Below, piece by piece: positions 1 to 6,571 of a stretch of DNA of 9,392 nucleotides. A model generated the notes under the pieces. That model was given only the letters and a program-made list of their open reading frames with translations, made no database searches and had not been told where the DNA came from. Position numbers and translations under genes: made by a program. How positions within the stretch are numbered: the stretch's first letter is position 1; each line of letters begins with the position of its first letter. Origin of the DNA: Deltaproteobacteria bacterium (lineage in GTDB: Bacteria > Desulfobacterota > Desulfovibrionia > Desulfovibrionales > Desulfovibrionaceae); NCBI GenBank assembly GCA_031280335.1, contig JAITGZ010000088.1, positions 1 through 9,392 on the forward strand, given 5' to 3'.

Positions 1-698
1 GTCTTTTCAAAAAAAAGTCTGACGCCAAAGAGGAAGGCCCTGTGCCGGATAATCCCTATCTGGCGGCGCGGCGGGAGTGGCTGGAGCGGTATGGGGACTA
101 TGTGGCCCAGGCGCATAACTGGCGGGTGATGGCCCTGACCGCGTTGCTGCTTTGTCTGCTTTCGGCGGCGGGCAACGTCATACAGGCCATGCAATATAAG
201 GTCGTGCCCTATGTGGTGGCGGTGGATTCTCTGGGCGGGGTGCATTCATCGGGCGTGGCCAAGAATCTTCAGCCGGGGCAGGTGCCGGCGGTGGCCATTC
301 AGGCGGAGCTGGCCAACTATGTGCGTAACTGGCGGACGGTTACGGCGGATGTGGATTTGCAGAACCGTATGCTGGCGCGGCTTGTGGCTTTTTCCACTTC
401 TGAAGCGCGGGTTTTTTTGCAGGAGTGGTTTCAGGCGAACAATCCGTTTGAGAGGGCTAAAAATCTGCTGGTGGCCGTGGATTTGAAGGGTTTGCCGCAG
501 CAGGTGTCACAGAACGCCTGGCGGGTGGAGTGGACGGAAACCTCACGCAACCGGCAGGGCAAGGTTATGGAGCAGGTGAAGTATGAAGGCACTTTAAGCA
601 TCGGCATAGCTCCGCCCGCGTCGGAGGAGGACATTATGCAGAATCCATTGGGGATCATGGTGGGCAACATTTATTTCAGCCGTCTATTGCAGCAGTAG
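1..698 (+). CDS. trbF: TrbF-like (VirB8 family) conjugal transfer protein, 5'-partial
   Basis: This is an inner-membrane component of the P-type mating channel, equivalent to VirB8, which bridges the inner-membrane platform and the periplasmic core. The frame is open to the left edge. The residues before the GTG at 42 (LFKKKSDAKEEGPV) fit the basic TrbF N-terminus, so the true start lies just outside the window and the GTG is probably an ordinary codon. Features seen are the NPYLAARREWLERYGD motif near the start, one membrane segment at about bases 126-191 (MALTALLLCLLSAAGNVI), and the family's VPYVVAVDSLG stretch directly after it. A periplasmic NTF2-like domain follows, containing RNWRTV, NPF and VEWTE. 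It is followed at once by trbG. The family call rests on gene order and motifs. Confidence 0.9.
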   Translation, partial: LFKKKSDAKEEGPVPDNPYLAARREWLERYGDYVAQAHNWRVMALTALLLCLLSAAGNVIQAMQYKVVPYVVAVDSLGGVHSSGVAKNLQPGQVPAVAIQAELANYVRNWRTVTADVDLQNRMLARLVAFSTSEARVFLQEWFQANNPFERAKNLLVAVDLKGLPQQVSQNAWRVEWTETSRNRQGKVMEQVKYEGTLSIGIAPPASEEDIMQNPLGIMVGNIYFSRLLQQ

Positions 699-702
699 GT
701 GA
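697..702 (+). promoter_or_regulatory. Ribosome binding site deciding the trbG start
   Basis: AGGTGA overlaps the last two bases of the trbF TAG stop and lies 5 nt before the ATG at 708. The in-frame GTG at 699 sits inside this RBS and has no RBS of its own, so 708 is preferred. Translation of trbG is probably coupled to termination of trbF. Confidence 0.65.
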
Positions 703-707
703 GCGTT

Positions 708-1613
708 ATGAGACAAAGCGCGGCCGTAATTATTCTTATCCTGATGTTTTCGCCTTCCGCTGCGGCGGCGGATGAGCAGGCGATTTATGAACATGCCTAT
801 CAGGATGCTTTGCGTAACCAGCAGGTGGGCGTTGTGCGTGATATGCCGGACTATCTTTCGCCAAGGCAGGTTCCTTTGACCAAGGCGGAGCGTGAAGCCA
901 TGCAGATGGCCTCTGAATGGGCCAAAAATCCCAACAAGCCGATCATGCTTTCCAACGGCAAGGTCTCGTTCATGTACGGCGCAAGCATTCCGACTGTTAT
1001 TTCCGCGCCGATGAAGATTACGGATTTGGAATTTGAGTCCGGGGAAAACATACAGAATGTTTTATTGGGCGATACGGCCAGGTGGCAGGTGGACAGCGGA
1101 TCAGTGGGGGCTGTGCCGCATTTGTTCGTCAAGCCATTGGACGCGGGTCTGGAGACCAATGCGGTGATTACCACCGGCAAGCGCGTGTATCACTTGCGTT
1201 TTATCAGTCAGCGCAAGGACAGTATGTCTTATGTGGGATTTATTTATCCTGAACACAGTCTGGCCATAATGCGCAATCAGGCGGCCAAGGAAGAAAAGGA
1301 CGCGCGTTTTAAGAGCTTCAGCGGTCCGGCATCCGGACATTTTGACATGACTTCCCTGGATTTTCGTTATGACATTTCAGGTTTTGCAAGCTGGAAGCCT
1401 ACGCAGGTATATAATGACGGCATGAAGACATATATCAGGCTGCCTGACAACATACAGGAGACACCGATATTGGTAGCCAAAAACAGCGGCTATCTGGTGA
1501 ATTACAGATTTGTGAACAACGTTTATGTGGTGGATGGATTATTTGATGAATTGTCGTTGGTGTTGGGCGTTGGGTCAAGTCAGGAACAGATCAGCATAAA
1601 GAAGATTGAGTAA
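708..1613 (+). CDS. trbG: TrbG-like (VirB9/CagX family) conjugal transfer protein
   Basis: This is a periplasmic and outer-membrane core component of the type IV secretion channel. The predicted protein is 301 aa. It starts with a clear signal peptide (MRQSAAVIILILMFSPSAAAA, cleavage near residue 21). A VirB9-type N-domain lies at about 80-180, containing FMYGASIPTVI, and the C-terminal β-domain at about 218-298 carries YDISG, W-K-P-T-Q-V-Y-D-G-K-T-Y-I and NYRFVNNVYVVDGLF, the hallmark order of the family. The ATG at 708 is chosen because an AGGTGA lies 5 nt upstream; the GTG at 699 is the alternative. The stop overlaps the trbI start as TAATG. No TrbH-like lipoprotein gene follows, unlike RP4. 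Confidence 0.93.
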   Translation: MRQSAAVIILILMFSPSAAAADEQAIYEHAYQDALRNQQVGVVRDMPDYLSPRQVPLTKAEREAMQMASEWAKNPNKPIMLSNGKVSFMYGASIPTVISAPMKITDLEFESGENIQNVLLGDTARWQVDSGSVGAVPHLFVKPLDAGLETNAVITTGKRVYHLRFISQRKDSMSYVGFIYPEHSLAIMRNQAAKEEKDARFKSFSGPASGHFDMTSLDFRYDISGFASWKPTQVYNDGMKTYIRLPDNIQETPILVAKNSGYLVNYRFVNNVYVVDGLFDELSLVLGVGSSQEQISIKKIE

Positions 1614-3007
1614 TGGCTATATCCAGGAAAAAGAACAGCGATCCGCAAGGCATTGAGCTTGCTCCCGGCCCAAAAGCCTTTCTTGCCAGGTCCAAAAAGC
1701 CTTTGGTGGTGGGTCTGACGCTTTTGGGCGTGTTTTTGCTGATTTACATTGTAACCATGACGCAGCGCGGCCAGGTCGCGGAACAGCGGCAGGAGCCCGG
1801 TATGGCGGTGGAACGGCCTGCGGATAATGCCTCAAGAACAGGCGGGCATGCTTCCGGTTTTCAGGGTCTTGTGCAGCACAGCGGCCCTGCCGGCGGGCTG
1901 GTGGATGACGCCTCTCCGCCTCCGGAGACGGGCAGGGTGCCGGCACCCCAAGAGTCGGTTCCTGATGAAGGCGGTCCACGGCTGGTTACGGTGCATATAC
2001 CTTCATCCAAGGCCGTGGGACGCCTGGGTGAAGCGGACGATGATTTGATCCGGGAACAGGAGGACATACGGCGTATGCGGATGGAGGCTTTAAGAAACGC
2101 CATTAACTCCCCTTTGCGGACGGGCGTCCAGACGCAGCCCGCCGGCGCGGCGGGCTTTGCCGCAGCCTCGGCAGGTGTGCCTTTTGCCGCGCCTTCCGCC
2201 GCGCCTTCCAGGCTGGATATGGATAAAATCGCCGCGCACATACGCGGGGACTCGCCGGATACGCAGGCCAGATTGGACGCGGCCGCGTCCGGCGGCGGTT
2301 TGGGCGGGGGCGTGGATTTTTTCGCTTCCGGCGGGTCTGGAGCGGGACAAGGCACGGGCAGCGCCACAGACAGTTCCTGGCAGTTGGGTTTTCAGCGTCA
2401 GCCGGGCAAGCCTTTTGAGCTTAAGACCGGGGCGTTGATCCCCGGCGTGCTGATTTCGTCCATCAACTCTGAGCTGGCCGGGGCGATCAGCGCTCAGGTA
2501 AGCCAGGATGTTTTTGACAGCGCCACCGGCCGCTGGCTGCTCATTCCAAAAGGCTCAAGGCTGTTCGGGGACTATGCCAGTGATGTGCGTCTGGGTCAGT
2601 CGCGGCTGTTTGTGTCGTGGAAGCGCGTTATCTTTCCGGACGGCAGTTCCATCACCCTGGGGGAGATGCGCGGCTCGGACGAAGCCGGGCAATCCGGCTT
2701 TGAGGATCAGGTCAACAACCACTATGCGCGCATTTTCGGCAGCGCGATCCTGATGAGCATGATTACCGCCGGCGTAACCTACTCGGTGGATCAGTTTAAC
2801 CGGGATAAGCCGGCGGATGCGGCTTCGGTGCAGAGCGAGGCCAGCGTAGCCTTGGCGCAGCAGATTGGGCAGGCTTCCATGGCCATGCTGCAACGCAACA
2901 TGAATATCGCGCCTACGGTGGAGATACGTTCGGGCTACAGATTTTTGGTGGTGGTCGCCAAAGACCTTGTTTTTAACGCGCCTTACGCGCCGATGGCGGC
3001 GAGGTAG
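1613..3007 (+). CDS. trbI: TrbI-like (VirB10 family) conjugal transfer protein
   Basis: This is the VirB10-type protein that spans both membranes and relays energy state to the outer-membrane core. It is 464 aa. The N-terminus is short and cytoplasmic and basic (SRKKNSD), followed by one membrane helix at 31-49 (LVVGLTLLGVFLLIYIVTM). Residues 55-260 are a Pro/Ala/Gly-rich periplasmic linker with a charged helical patch (DDLIREQEDIRRMRMEALR) at about 143-161. The conserved VirB10 domain runs from about 265 to 460, with LKTGALIPGVLISSINSELAG, LIPKGSRLFGDY, WKRVIFPDG and FEDQVNNHYARIFGSAILMS; the last includes the antenna region. It starts on the A of the trbG TAA stop, so translation is coupled. 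It is the last trb gene before a reverse-strand toxin-antitoxin pair, and the antitoxin ends convergently 12 bp away. Confidence 0.95.
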   Translation: MAISRKKNSDPQGIELAPGPKAFLARSKKPLVVGLTLLGVFLLIYIVTMTQRGQVAEQRQEPGMAVERPADNASRTGGHASGFQGLVQHSGPAGGLVDDASPPPETGRVPAPQESVPDEGGPRLVTVHIPSSKAVGRLGEADDDLIREQEDIRRMRMEALRNAINSPLRTGVQTQPAGAAGFAAASAGVPFAAPSAAPSRLDMDKIAAHIRGDSPDTQARLDAAASGGGLGGGVDFFASGGSGAGQGTGSATDSSWQLGFQRQPGKPFELKTGALIPGVLISSINSELAGAISAQVSQDVFDSATGRWLLIPKGSRLFGDYASDVRLGQSRLFVSWKRVIFPDGSSITLGEMRGSDEAGQSGFEDQVNNHYARIFGSAILMSMITAGVTYSVDQFNRDKPADAASVQSEASVALAQQIGQASMAMLQRNMNIAPTVEIRSGYRFLVVVAKDLVFNAPYAPMAAR

Positions 3008-3019
3008 CGGCTTTAGCGT

Positions 3020-3400
3020 TTAGAGAAAGGATTTGTATGAGGTGCCGAAAATGGAAGCAAGTTGTTTAGCCATTTTTAAAGAAATGCGGCGTTTTCCGCT
3101 TTCCAGCTCGGACACGCGGGTCTGGGCTACGCCCAGCCTTGCCGCCAGTTCCGCCTGGGTCATATCCTCCAAGCTGCGGAAACCGCGCAGGATCATGCCT
3201 GGATGGGCTTCGGGGAAAGCTTCTTCAAAGGTATATAATTCTTCTCCTTCATCGTTGACCAGCCGCTCCTGGACAGTATGCCCCATGTCCACAATTTTAT
3301 CTTTGATGGCTCTGCCCAAGCCCATGTCGTCCGCGCCGGGCAGGGAAACAATGATTTCCGTGAAATTTTCAGTATGGCGCATTTTCATGTGTGCCAACAT
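3020..3400 (-). CDS. HTH-domain antitoxin (HigA/Xre-like) of a toxin-antitoxin pair
   Basis: This is a 126-aa DNA-binding antitoxin that should neutralise the toxin encoded just upstream and repress their shared promoter. Residues about 71-126 form a Cro/C1-type helix-turn-helix: TQAELAARLGVAQTRVSELESGKRRISLKMAKQLA. The N-terminal 70 residues are acidic (EGEELYTFEEAFPEAHPG) and probably contact the toxin. The ATG at 3400 has a GGAG (3408-3411) at 7-nt spacing, and the ORF overlaps the toxin's 3' end by 32 bp, so the two are translationally linked. Toxin-first order is typical of HigBA. The gene is convergent with trbI and I see no obvious terminator in the 12-bp gap. ATGs at 3388 and 3382 are possible alternative starts. 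Confidence 0.88.
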   Translation of the reverse strand: MLAHMKMRHTENFTEIIVSLPGADDMGLGRAIKDKIVDMGHTVQERLVNDEGEELYTFEEAFPEAHPGMILRGFRSLEDMTQAELAARLGVAQTRVSELESGKRRISLKMAKQLASIFGTSYKSFL

Positions 3401-3665
3401 ATTGTATCTCCATAATCTTTTTTTGTTTATCCAAAACCTTCCAGATCACGACATAGGTTGGTCTGCCTCCGTTCAGATGGCAATGGTAAGTATTTGGTCG
3501 TCCGGCCAGCTTCCCGTAATGTCTGCGGTTTTGCTGCACGGGGCCGTCCGTTGCAAGGGCTTTAAACAAAGCCATGAAAGCGAGTCTAATTTCCTGGGGC
3601 AGGCTCTCTCCACTCTTCTTGGCTCTGCCGTTAATACCCACGGTCCACACTTCTTTCGTGTCCAT
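3369..3665 (-). CDS. RelE/HigB-superfamily toxin of a toxin-antitoxin pair
   Basis: This is a 98-aa predicted ribosome-associated mRNA endonuclease toxin of the RelE/ParE fold. The support is the C-terminal pattern KLAGRPNTYHCHLNGGRPTYVVIWKVLD...IMEIQYVGTHENAPY, which matches a RelE-like family found next to HTH antitoxins. His and Arg residues in YHCHLNGGRP and THENAPY are candidates for RNA contact or catalysis. The preceding helices (LPQEIRLAFMALFKALATDGPV) are as expected for the fold. No Shine-Dalgarno sequence precedes the ATG at 3665, and the predicted transcription start falls on it. The family call is from remembered pattern; the activity is inferred. Confidence 0.82.
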   Translation of the reverse strand: MDTKEVWTVGINGRAKKSGESLPQEIRLAFMALFKALATDGPVQQNRRHYGKLAGRPNTYHCHLNGGRPTYVVIWKVLDKQKKIMEIQYVGTHENAPY

Positions 3666-3671
3666 GAAATT

Positions 3672-3694
3672 AATATATCCAAAAAAGATATATT
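3672..3694. promoter_or_regulatory. 8-bp inverted repeat, probable antitoxin operator
   Basis: AATATATC (3672-3679), a 7-bp centre CAAAAAA, and GATATATT (3687-3694) form a perfect inverted repeat. It spans the -10 element and reaches the last base of the -35 of the toxin-antitoxin promoter. An HTH antitoxin dimer bound here would block that promoter. Because traG starts 19 bp further on, binding could also affect any traG promoter in this gap. Confidence 0.6.
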
Positions 3695-3699
3695 GTCAA
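3672..3699 (-). promoter_or_regulatory. Promoter of the toxin-antitoxin operon
   Basis: On the - strand a consensus -35 TTGACA (3699-3694) is followed after 16 bp by TATATT (3677-3672). The expected transcription start is near 3664-3666, that is, on or one base from the toxin ATG at 3665. This would make the toxin message leaderless. It is the best sigma-70-like site visible in the window. Confidence 0.65.
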
Positions 3700-3701
3700 G
3701 T

Positions 3702-3709
3702 GAGGTGAG
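3702..3709 (+). promoter_or_regulatory. Ribosome binding site of traG
   Basis: GAGGTGAG lies 3 nt before the ATG at 3713 (GAGG core 7 nt away) and supports that start. It sits immediately after the toxin-antitoxin promoter on the divergent side. Confidence 0.6.
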
Positions 3710-3712
3710 CTT

Positions 3713-5671
3713 ATGACGCAGGCTTATGGGTTGCCCTCCGAAGAAAAGGCTTCAGGCTCGCTCAGGTGGTTTTATCCGCTGCTGATGCTGGTTTTGCTCA
3801 TAGCCGGGGCGGCGGCGGCCACGCAGTATATCGCTTTTAGAACCGGCTATCACCCGGCGTTGGGGCGTCCGTTATTTTTCATGATTTATCCGCCCTGGGG
3901 CTTTCTTAAGTGGCGTCCTTTGCTGCCGCCGGCGACCTTTGAAAATGCCCTGCGTTTGGGGATTATGCTTTTTGCCTTACCACAGATTGTTTTTTTGCTC
4001 ATCGCCGTGCAGCGGCTGCGCAAGCCCAAAGGGGACAAAAAACTGCACGGTTCGGCGCGGTGGGCGGATATGACCGAGATTGAGGAAACAAGATTGCTGG
4101 ACGGCAGCGGGGTCTATGTGGGCGGCGTGGTGGATAAAAACGCCATTCGTTATTTGCGGCACAACGGGCCGGAACATGTGCTGTGTTTTGCGCCTACGCG
4201 CTCCGGCAAGGGTGTGGGGCTGATTTTGCCCACTCTGCTGTCCTGGCCTGGATCATCCCTTACTTTTGACATCAAGGGCGAAAATTGGGCGCTTACCGCC
4301 GGGTATCGCAAGGGTCTGGGACACAAGGCTCTGCGTTTTGATCCGTCAGACGCTTCCGGAGCATCGGCCTGCTTTAATCCCCTGGAAGAAATACGTCTGG
4401 AATCGGACAAGGCCATTCCGGACGTGCAGAATGTGGCCGGCATGCTCATAGACCCGGACGGCAAAGGGCTGGAGGATCACTGGGCCAAGGCGGGCTTCGC
4501 CTTTATCGGCGGCGCTCTGCTGCATGTGCTGGTGATGGTCAGACAGAGCCGGAAGCGCGGAGCCAATCTTAATGATCTGTGCCTGGCCCTGGCGGATGAA
4601 AGCCGGGAAATCAAGGAATTGTTTGATGAGATGCTGGCAACGGACCATGCCGCGTACATGGCGGAGTGTTTTCCGGATTCCTCGCCGGAACACGGCAAGG
4701 CCATTCATGATTTTGTGGCCGGTTCAGCGAGGGAAATGCTGAACAAGGCGGAAAACGAGGCCAGCGGAGTTGTTTCCAGCGCTTTGGTGAATTTGGCCCT
4801 GTACCGGGACCCGGTGGTTACCAGGAACACCTCGCGCAGCGATTTCAGGGTGCATGACCTGATGAGCCATGCCGTGCCGGTTGACTTGTACCTGGTGGTT
4901 TCGCCGGCGGATATTGACCGGCTGCGCCCGCTGATGCGCCTTGTCATCAACCTGATCATGCGCCGGACAACGGAAAAGATGGAGTTTCAGGGCGGGCGCT
5001 CCGTGGCCGGCTATAAGCATCGCCTGCTGATGATGCTGGACGAATTCACGGCCCTGCGCAAGCTGGACATTATTGAACGGGCCATAGCTTACTGCGCGGG
5101 ATACGGGGTCAAGCTCTACATCATAGTGCAGGATATTGTGCAGCTCACCGGGGTTTACGGCAAAGACAACGGCCTTATGGCCAACTGCCATGTGCGCATA
5201 GCTTACGCCCCCAATAATCCTGAAACTGCCCGGCTGCTTTCTGAGCTGACCGGCAAGACCACGGTGGTGCAGGAAAAGGTCAATATCAGCGGCCAGGGCA
5301 GCAAAAAGAGCAAAAGCCTGAGCGTGCAGGAAACGGCCAGGTCTCTGCTCACGCCGGATGAGTGTATGCGACTGCCGGGCATTAAGATTGACGGGCAAAA
5401 CCGGGTAACCCGGGCCGGCGACATGCTGATCTTTGTGGCCGGACGCAACCCCATTTACGGCAGGCAGATTCTTTATTTCAAAGACGATACCTTTATGACG
5501 CGGGCTAAAACGCCCGCGCCGGAAAGGTCGGATTCGCTCTGTCCGGCTGTGGATCAGCGTGATCAGCTTGAACCTGAGGCGCAGGAGGATGCCGGCACGG
5601 ATGCCGTCGAGGTTATGGACGCCGCGCCGGAAGCGCCTGAAAGCGGCCTAAATCCGTTTGCTGAACTTTGA
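3713..5671 (+). CDS. traG: TraG/VirD4-type coupling protein (T4CP)
   Basis: This is the inner-membrane ATPase that delivers the relaxosome to the secretion channel. It is 652 aa, normal for the family. Two N-terminal membrane helices are seen at about 19-45 and 82-100. A Walker A motif lies at 160-167 (APTRSGKG), followed by FDIKGE at 185-190, a typical TraG motif. Further conserved stretches are ACFNPL (219-224) and DLYLVVSPADIDRLRPLMRL (391-410). The Walker B is LLMMLDE (438-444) followed by FTAL, and a downstream motif reads YIIVQDIVQL (469-478). The C-terminus beyond about 600 is an acidic tail (EPEAQEDAGTDAVEVMDAAPEAPES), a common site for substrate contacts. It is separated from trbI by the reversed toxin-antitoxin pair, so it may need its own promoter. 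trbM follows after 17 bp. Confidence 0.97.
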   Translation: MTQAYGLPSEEKASGSLRWFYPLLMLVLLIAGAAAATQYIAFRTGYHPALGRPLFFMIYPPWGFLKWRPLLPPATFENALRLGIMLFALPQIVFLLIAVQRLRKPKGDKKLHGSARWADMTEIEETRLLDGSGVYVGGVVDKNAIRYLRHNGPEHVLCFAPTRSGKGVGLILPTLLSWPGSSLTFDIKGENWALTAGYRKGLGHKALRFDPSDASGASACFNPLEEIRLESDKAIPDVQNVAGMLIDPDGKGLEDHWAKAGFAFIGGALLHVLVMVRQSRKRGANLNDLCLALADESREIKELFDEMLATDHAAYMAECFPDSSPEHGKAIHDFVAGSAREMLNKAENEASGVVSSALVNLALYRDPVVTRNTSRSDFRVHDLMSHAVPVDLYLVVSPADIDRLRPLMRLVINLIMRRTTEKMEFQGGRSVAGYKHRLLMMLDEFTALRKLDIIERAIAYCAGYGVKLYIIVQDIVQLTGVYGKDNGLMANCHVRIAYAPNNPETARLLSELTGKTTVVQEKVNISGQGSKKSKSLSVQETARSLLTPDECMRLPGIKIDGQNRVTRAGDMLIFVAGRNPIYGRQILYFKDDTFMTRAKTPAPERSDSLCPAVDQRDQLEPEAQEDAGTDAVEVMDAAPEAPESGLNPFAEL

Positions 5672-5675
5672 CTCC

Positions 5676-5682
5676 AAAGGAG
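5676..5682 (+). promoter_or_regulatory. Ribosome binding site deciding the trbM start
   Basis: AAAGGAG lies 6 nt before the ATG at 5689. It favours that start over the in-frame TTG at 5668, which overlaps the traG stop and would add residues in front of the signal peptide. Confidence 0.75.
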
Positions 5683-5688
5683 AAAATC

Positions 5689-6423
5689 ATGAAAACCATA
5701 ATCGTTTTATTTTTGACTCTGGCGCTGCCGTTGCCGTTATGGGCTTCTGAATTCACAGATTGGCGCAATGATTACGAGGATCAGCTGGTTTATGGGGATA
5801 GGCGTCTGGCTTGCGAGGCTATTTTGTGTCTTTCATCCATTCACCAGCCTCCTGAATGCCGCGAGTCTTTGATTCGCTACTATGCCATCAAAGTGTTTGA
5901 AAAGCATGTGTTCAATCTCAGCAAGACCATACGGGCGCGTGAACAGTTTTTACAGATGTGTCCAACGGTTAAAAATGAAGCTTCATCTTCCGGTGATTTC
6001 AACAGCCTTATTCAGGTGATGTCGTCAACAATAAATGATTGTAGCGTATATGGGCTGAATCAGCGCAAGATATATTATGCCAGGGCTTTTGACGTTTTAA
6101 AGGCTGTCTGGAGCGAATGGAAGATTCTTGGGAGAAATAACAACGATTATAATAATAGAAAACAAAAATATTATTTTGATAAATCCGCTTTTCCTGATTG
6201 TACGCAGCGTCAACTTGATTACGCGGCCAAGCTTGCCGCGGGGCAGGAGCAAGCTCCGTGGTCGGATGATGATGGAGTCGCGCATTACCCCATCCCGCTG
6301 GTGTGCTATCAGTCCAGAGAAGAAGCGGATCCTGTTCAGCCTGAAGACTGCAAGCAGCTATATCAGCATGGCGGCACGGAGTACGGGACTCTCAAGTATG
6401 AGAATGGGCGTTGGCGCAACTAG
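5689..6423 (+). CDS. trbM: TrbM-like conjugal transfer protein, secreted
   Basis: This is a predicted periplasmic protein of 244 aa with a signal peptide (MKTIIVLFLTLALPLPLWAS). Residues 40-50, LACEAILCLSS, followed by PPECRESLIRYYAI and FLQMCP, form the core signature of the TrbM family, which assists conjugal transfer. Eight cysteines in the mature part (residues 42, 47, 57, 91, 118, 171, 206, 221) fit disulfide bonding in the periplasm. The protein is somewhat longer than I expect for classic TrbM. An AT-rich patch near bases 6130-6185 encodes an Asn/Tyr/Lys-rich stretch (about residues 148-165) unlike the rest. The last 16 codons (GTEYGTLKYENGRWRN) recur downstream at 6808. The TAG stop is formed by the left end of a MITE-like element. 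Confidence 0.85.
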   Translation: MKTIIVLFLTLALPLPLWASEFTDWRNDYEDQLVYGDRRLACEAILCLSSIHQPPECRESLIRYYAIKVFEKHVFNLSKTIRAREQFLQMCPTVKNEASSSGDFNSLIQVMSSTINDCSVYGLNQRKIYYARAFDVLKAVWSEWKILGRNNNDYNNRKQKYYFDKSAFPDCTQRQLDYAAKLAAGQEQAPWSDDDGVAHYPIPLVCYQSREEADPVQPEDCKQLYQHGGTEYGTLKYENGRWRN

Positions 6424-6552
6424 AGCAATTTCACTTTGAAATTGCTCTGGCGGCGGGGTTCGCGTAGCGCCGCCGCTCGCCTGTGAGGCGTAGGCGAAAT
6501 TCACTTTCGCCGTTAAGCGCCGAGCAGAGCGTCTAAAAGTTGAAATGTTCTA
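6421..6552. mobile_element. 132-bp MITE-like element with imperfect inverted ends, inserted at TA
   Basis: The ends are imperfect inverted repeats: TAGAGCAATTTCACTTT at the left, and TAGAACATTTCAACTTTT when the right end (6535-6552) is read on the - strand. Weaker similarity goes further in (GCTCTGG/CGGCG against GCTCTGC/CGGCG). The element has no ORF. Inside are compact hairpins: an 11-bp stem at 6422-6448, 7-bp arms at 6449-6455/6468-6474, 5-bp arms at 6478-6490, and 7-bp arms at 6493-6511. Deleting 6421-6550 restores a sequence that aligns without gaps to the second copy of the junction at 6808-6902, and the boundaries are TA at both ends. This fits a Tc1/mariner-IS630-type TA target duplication. 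The family of the partner transposase is inferred. Confidence 0.75.
6422..6448 (+). repeat. Perfect 11-bp hairpin at the end of trbM
   Basis: AGAGCAATTTC, loop ACTTT, GAAATTGCTCT. It begins on the second base of the trbM stop codon and is the left end of the MITE-like element. There is no U-tract after it (GGCGG follows), so it is not a standard intrinsic terminator, but it could stabilise the 3' end of upstream mRNA or slow polymerase. Confidence 0.75.
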
Positions 6553-6571
6553 AAATAATGAGGTGGTCATG

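Noticed and set aside
699..707. GTG at 699 as the trbG start
   Set aside because: The GTG is part of the AGGTGA that serves the ATG at 708. Starting at 708 gives a clean signal peptide.
3033..3716. 227-codon + strand ORF between trbI and traG
   Set aside because: It is the mirror of the toxin and antitoxin genes on the - strand, with no domain of its own, and it runs into the traG start.
4724..5398. 224-codon ORF on the - strand
   Set aside because: It lies entirely inside traG, whose Walker motifs and family features fix the + strand frame. The opposite ORF has no recognisable domain.
6422..6448. Intrinsic terminator after trbM
   Set aside because: The stem is strong but there is no run of T after it, and it belongs to the MITE-like element. 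I list it as a hairpin, not a terminator.
6422..6540. CRISPR array or tandem repeat array
   Set aside because: The hairpins in this stretch differ in sequence and spacing, with no regular repeat-spacer pattern.
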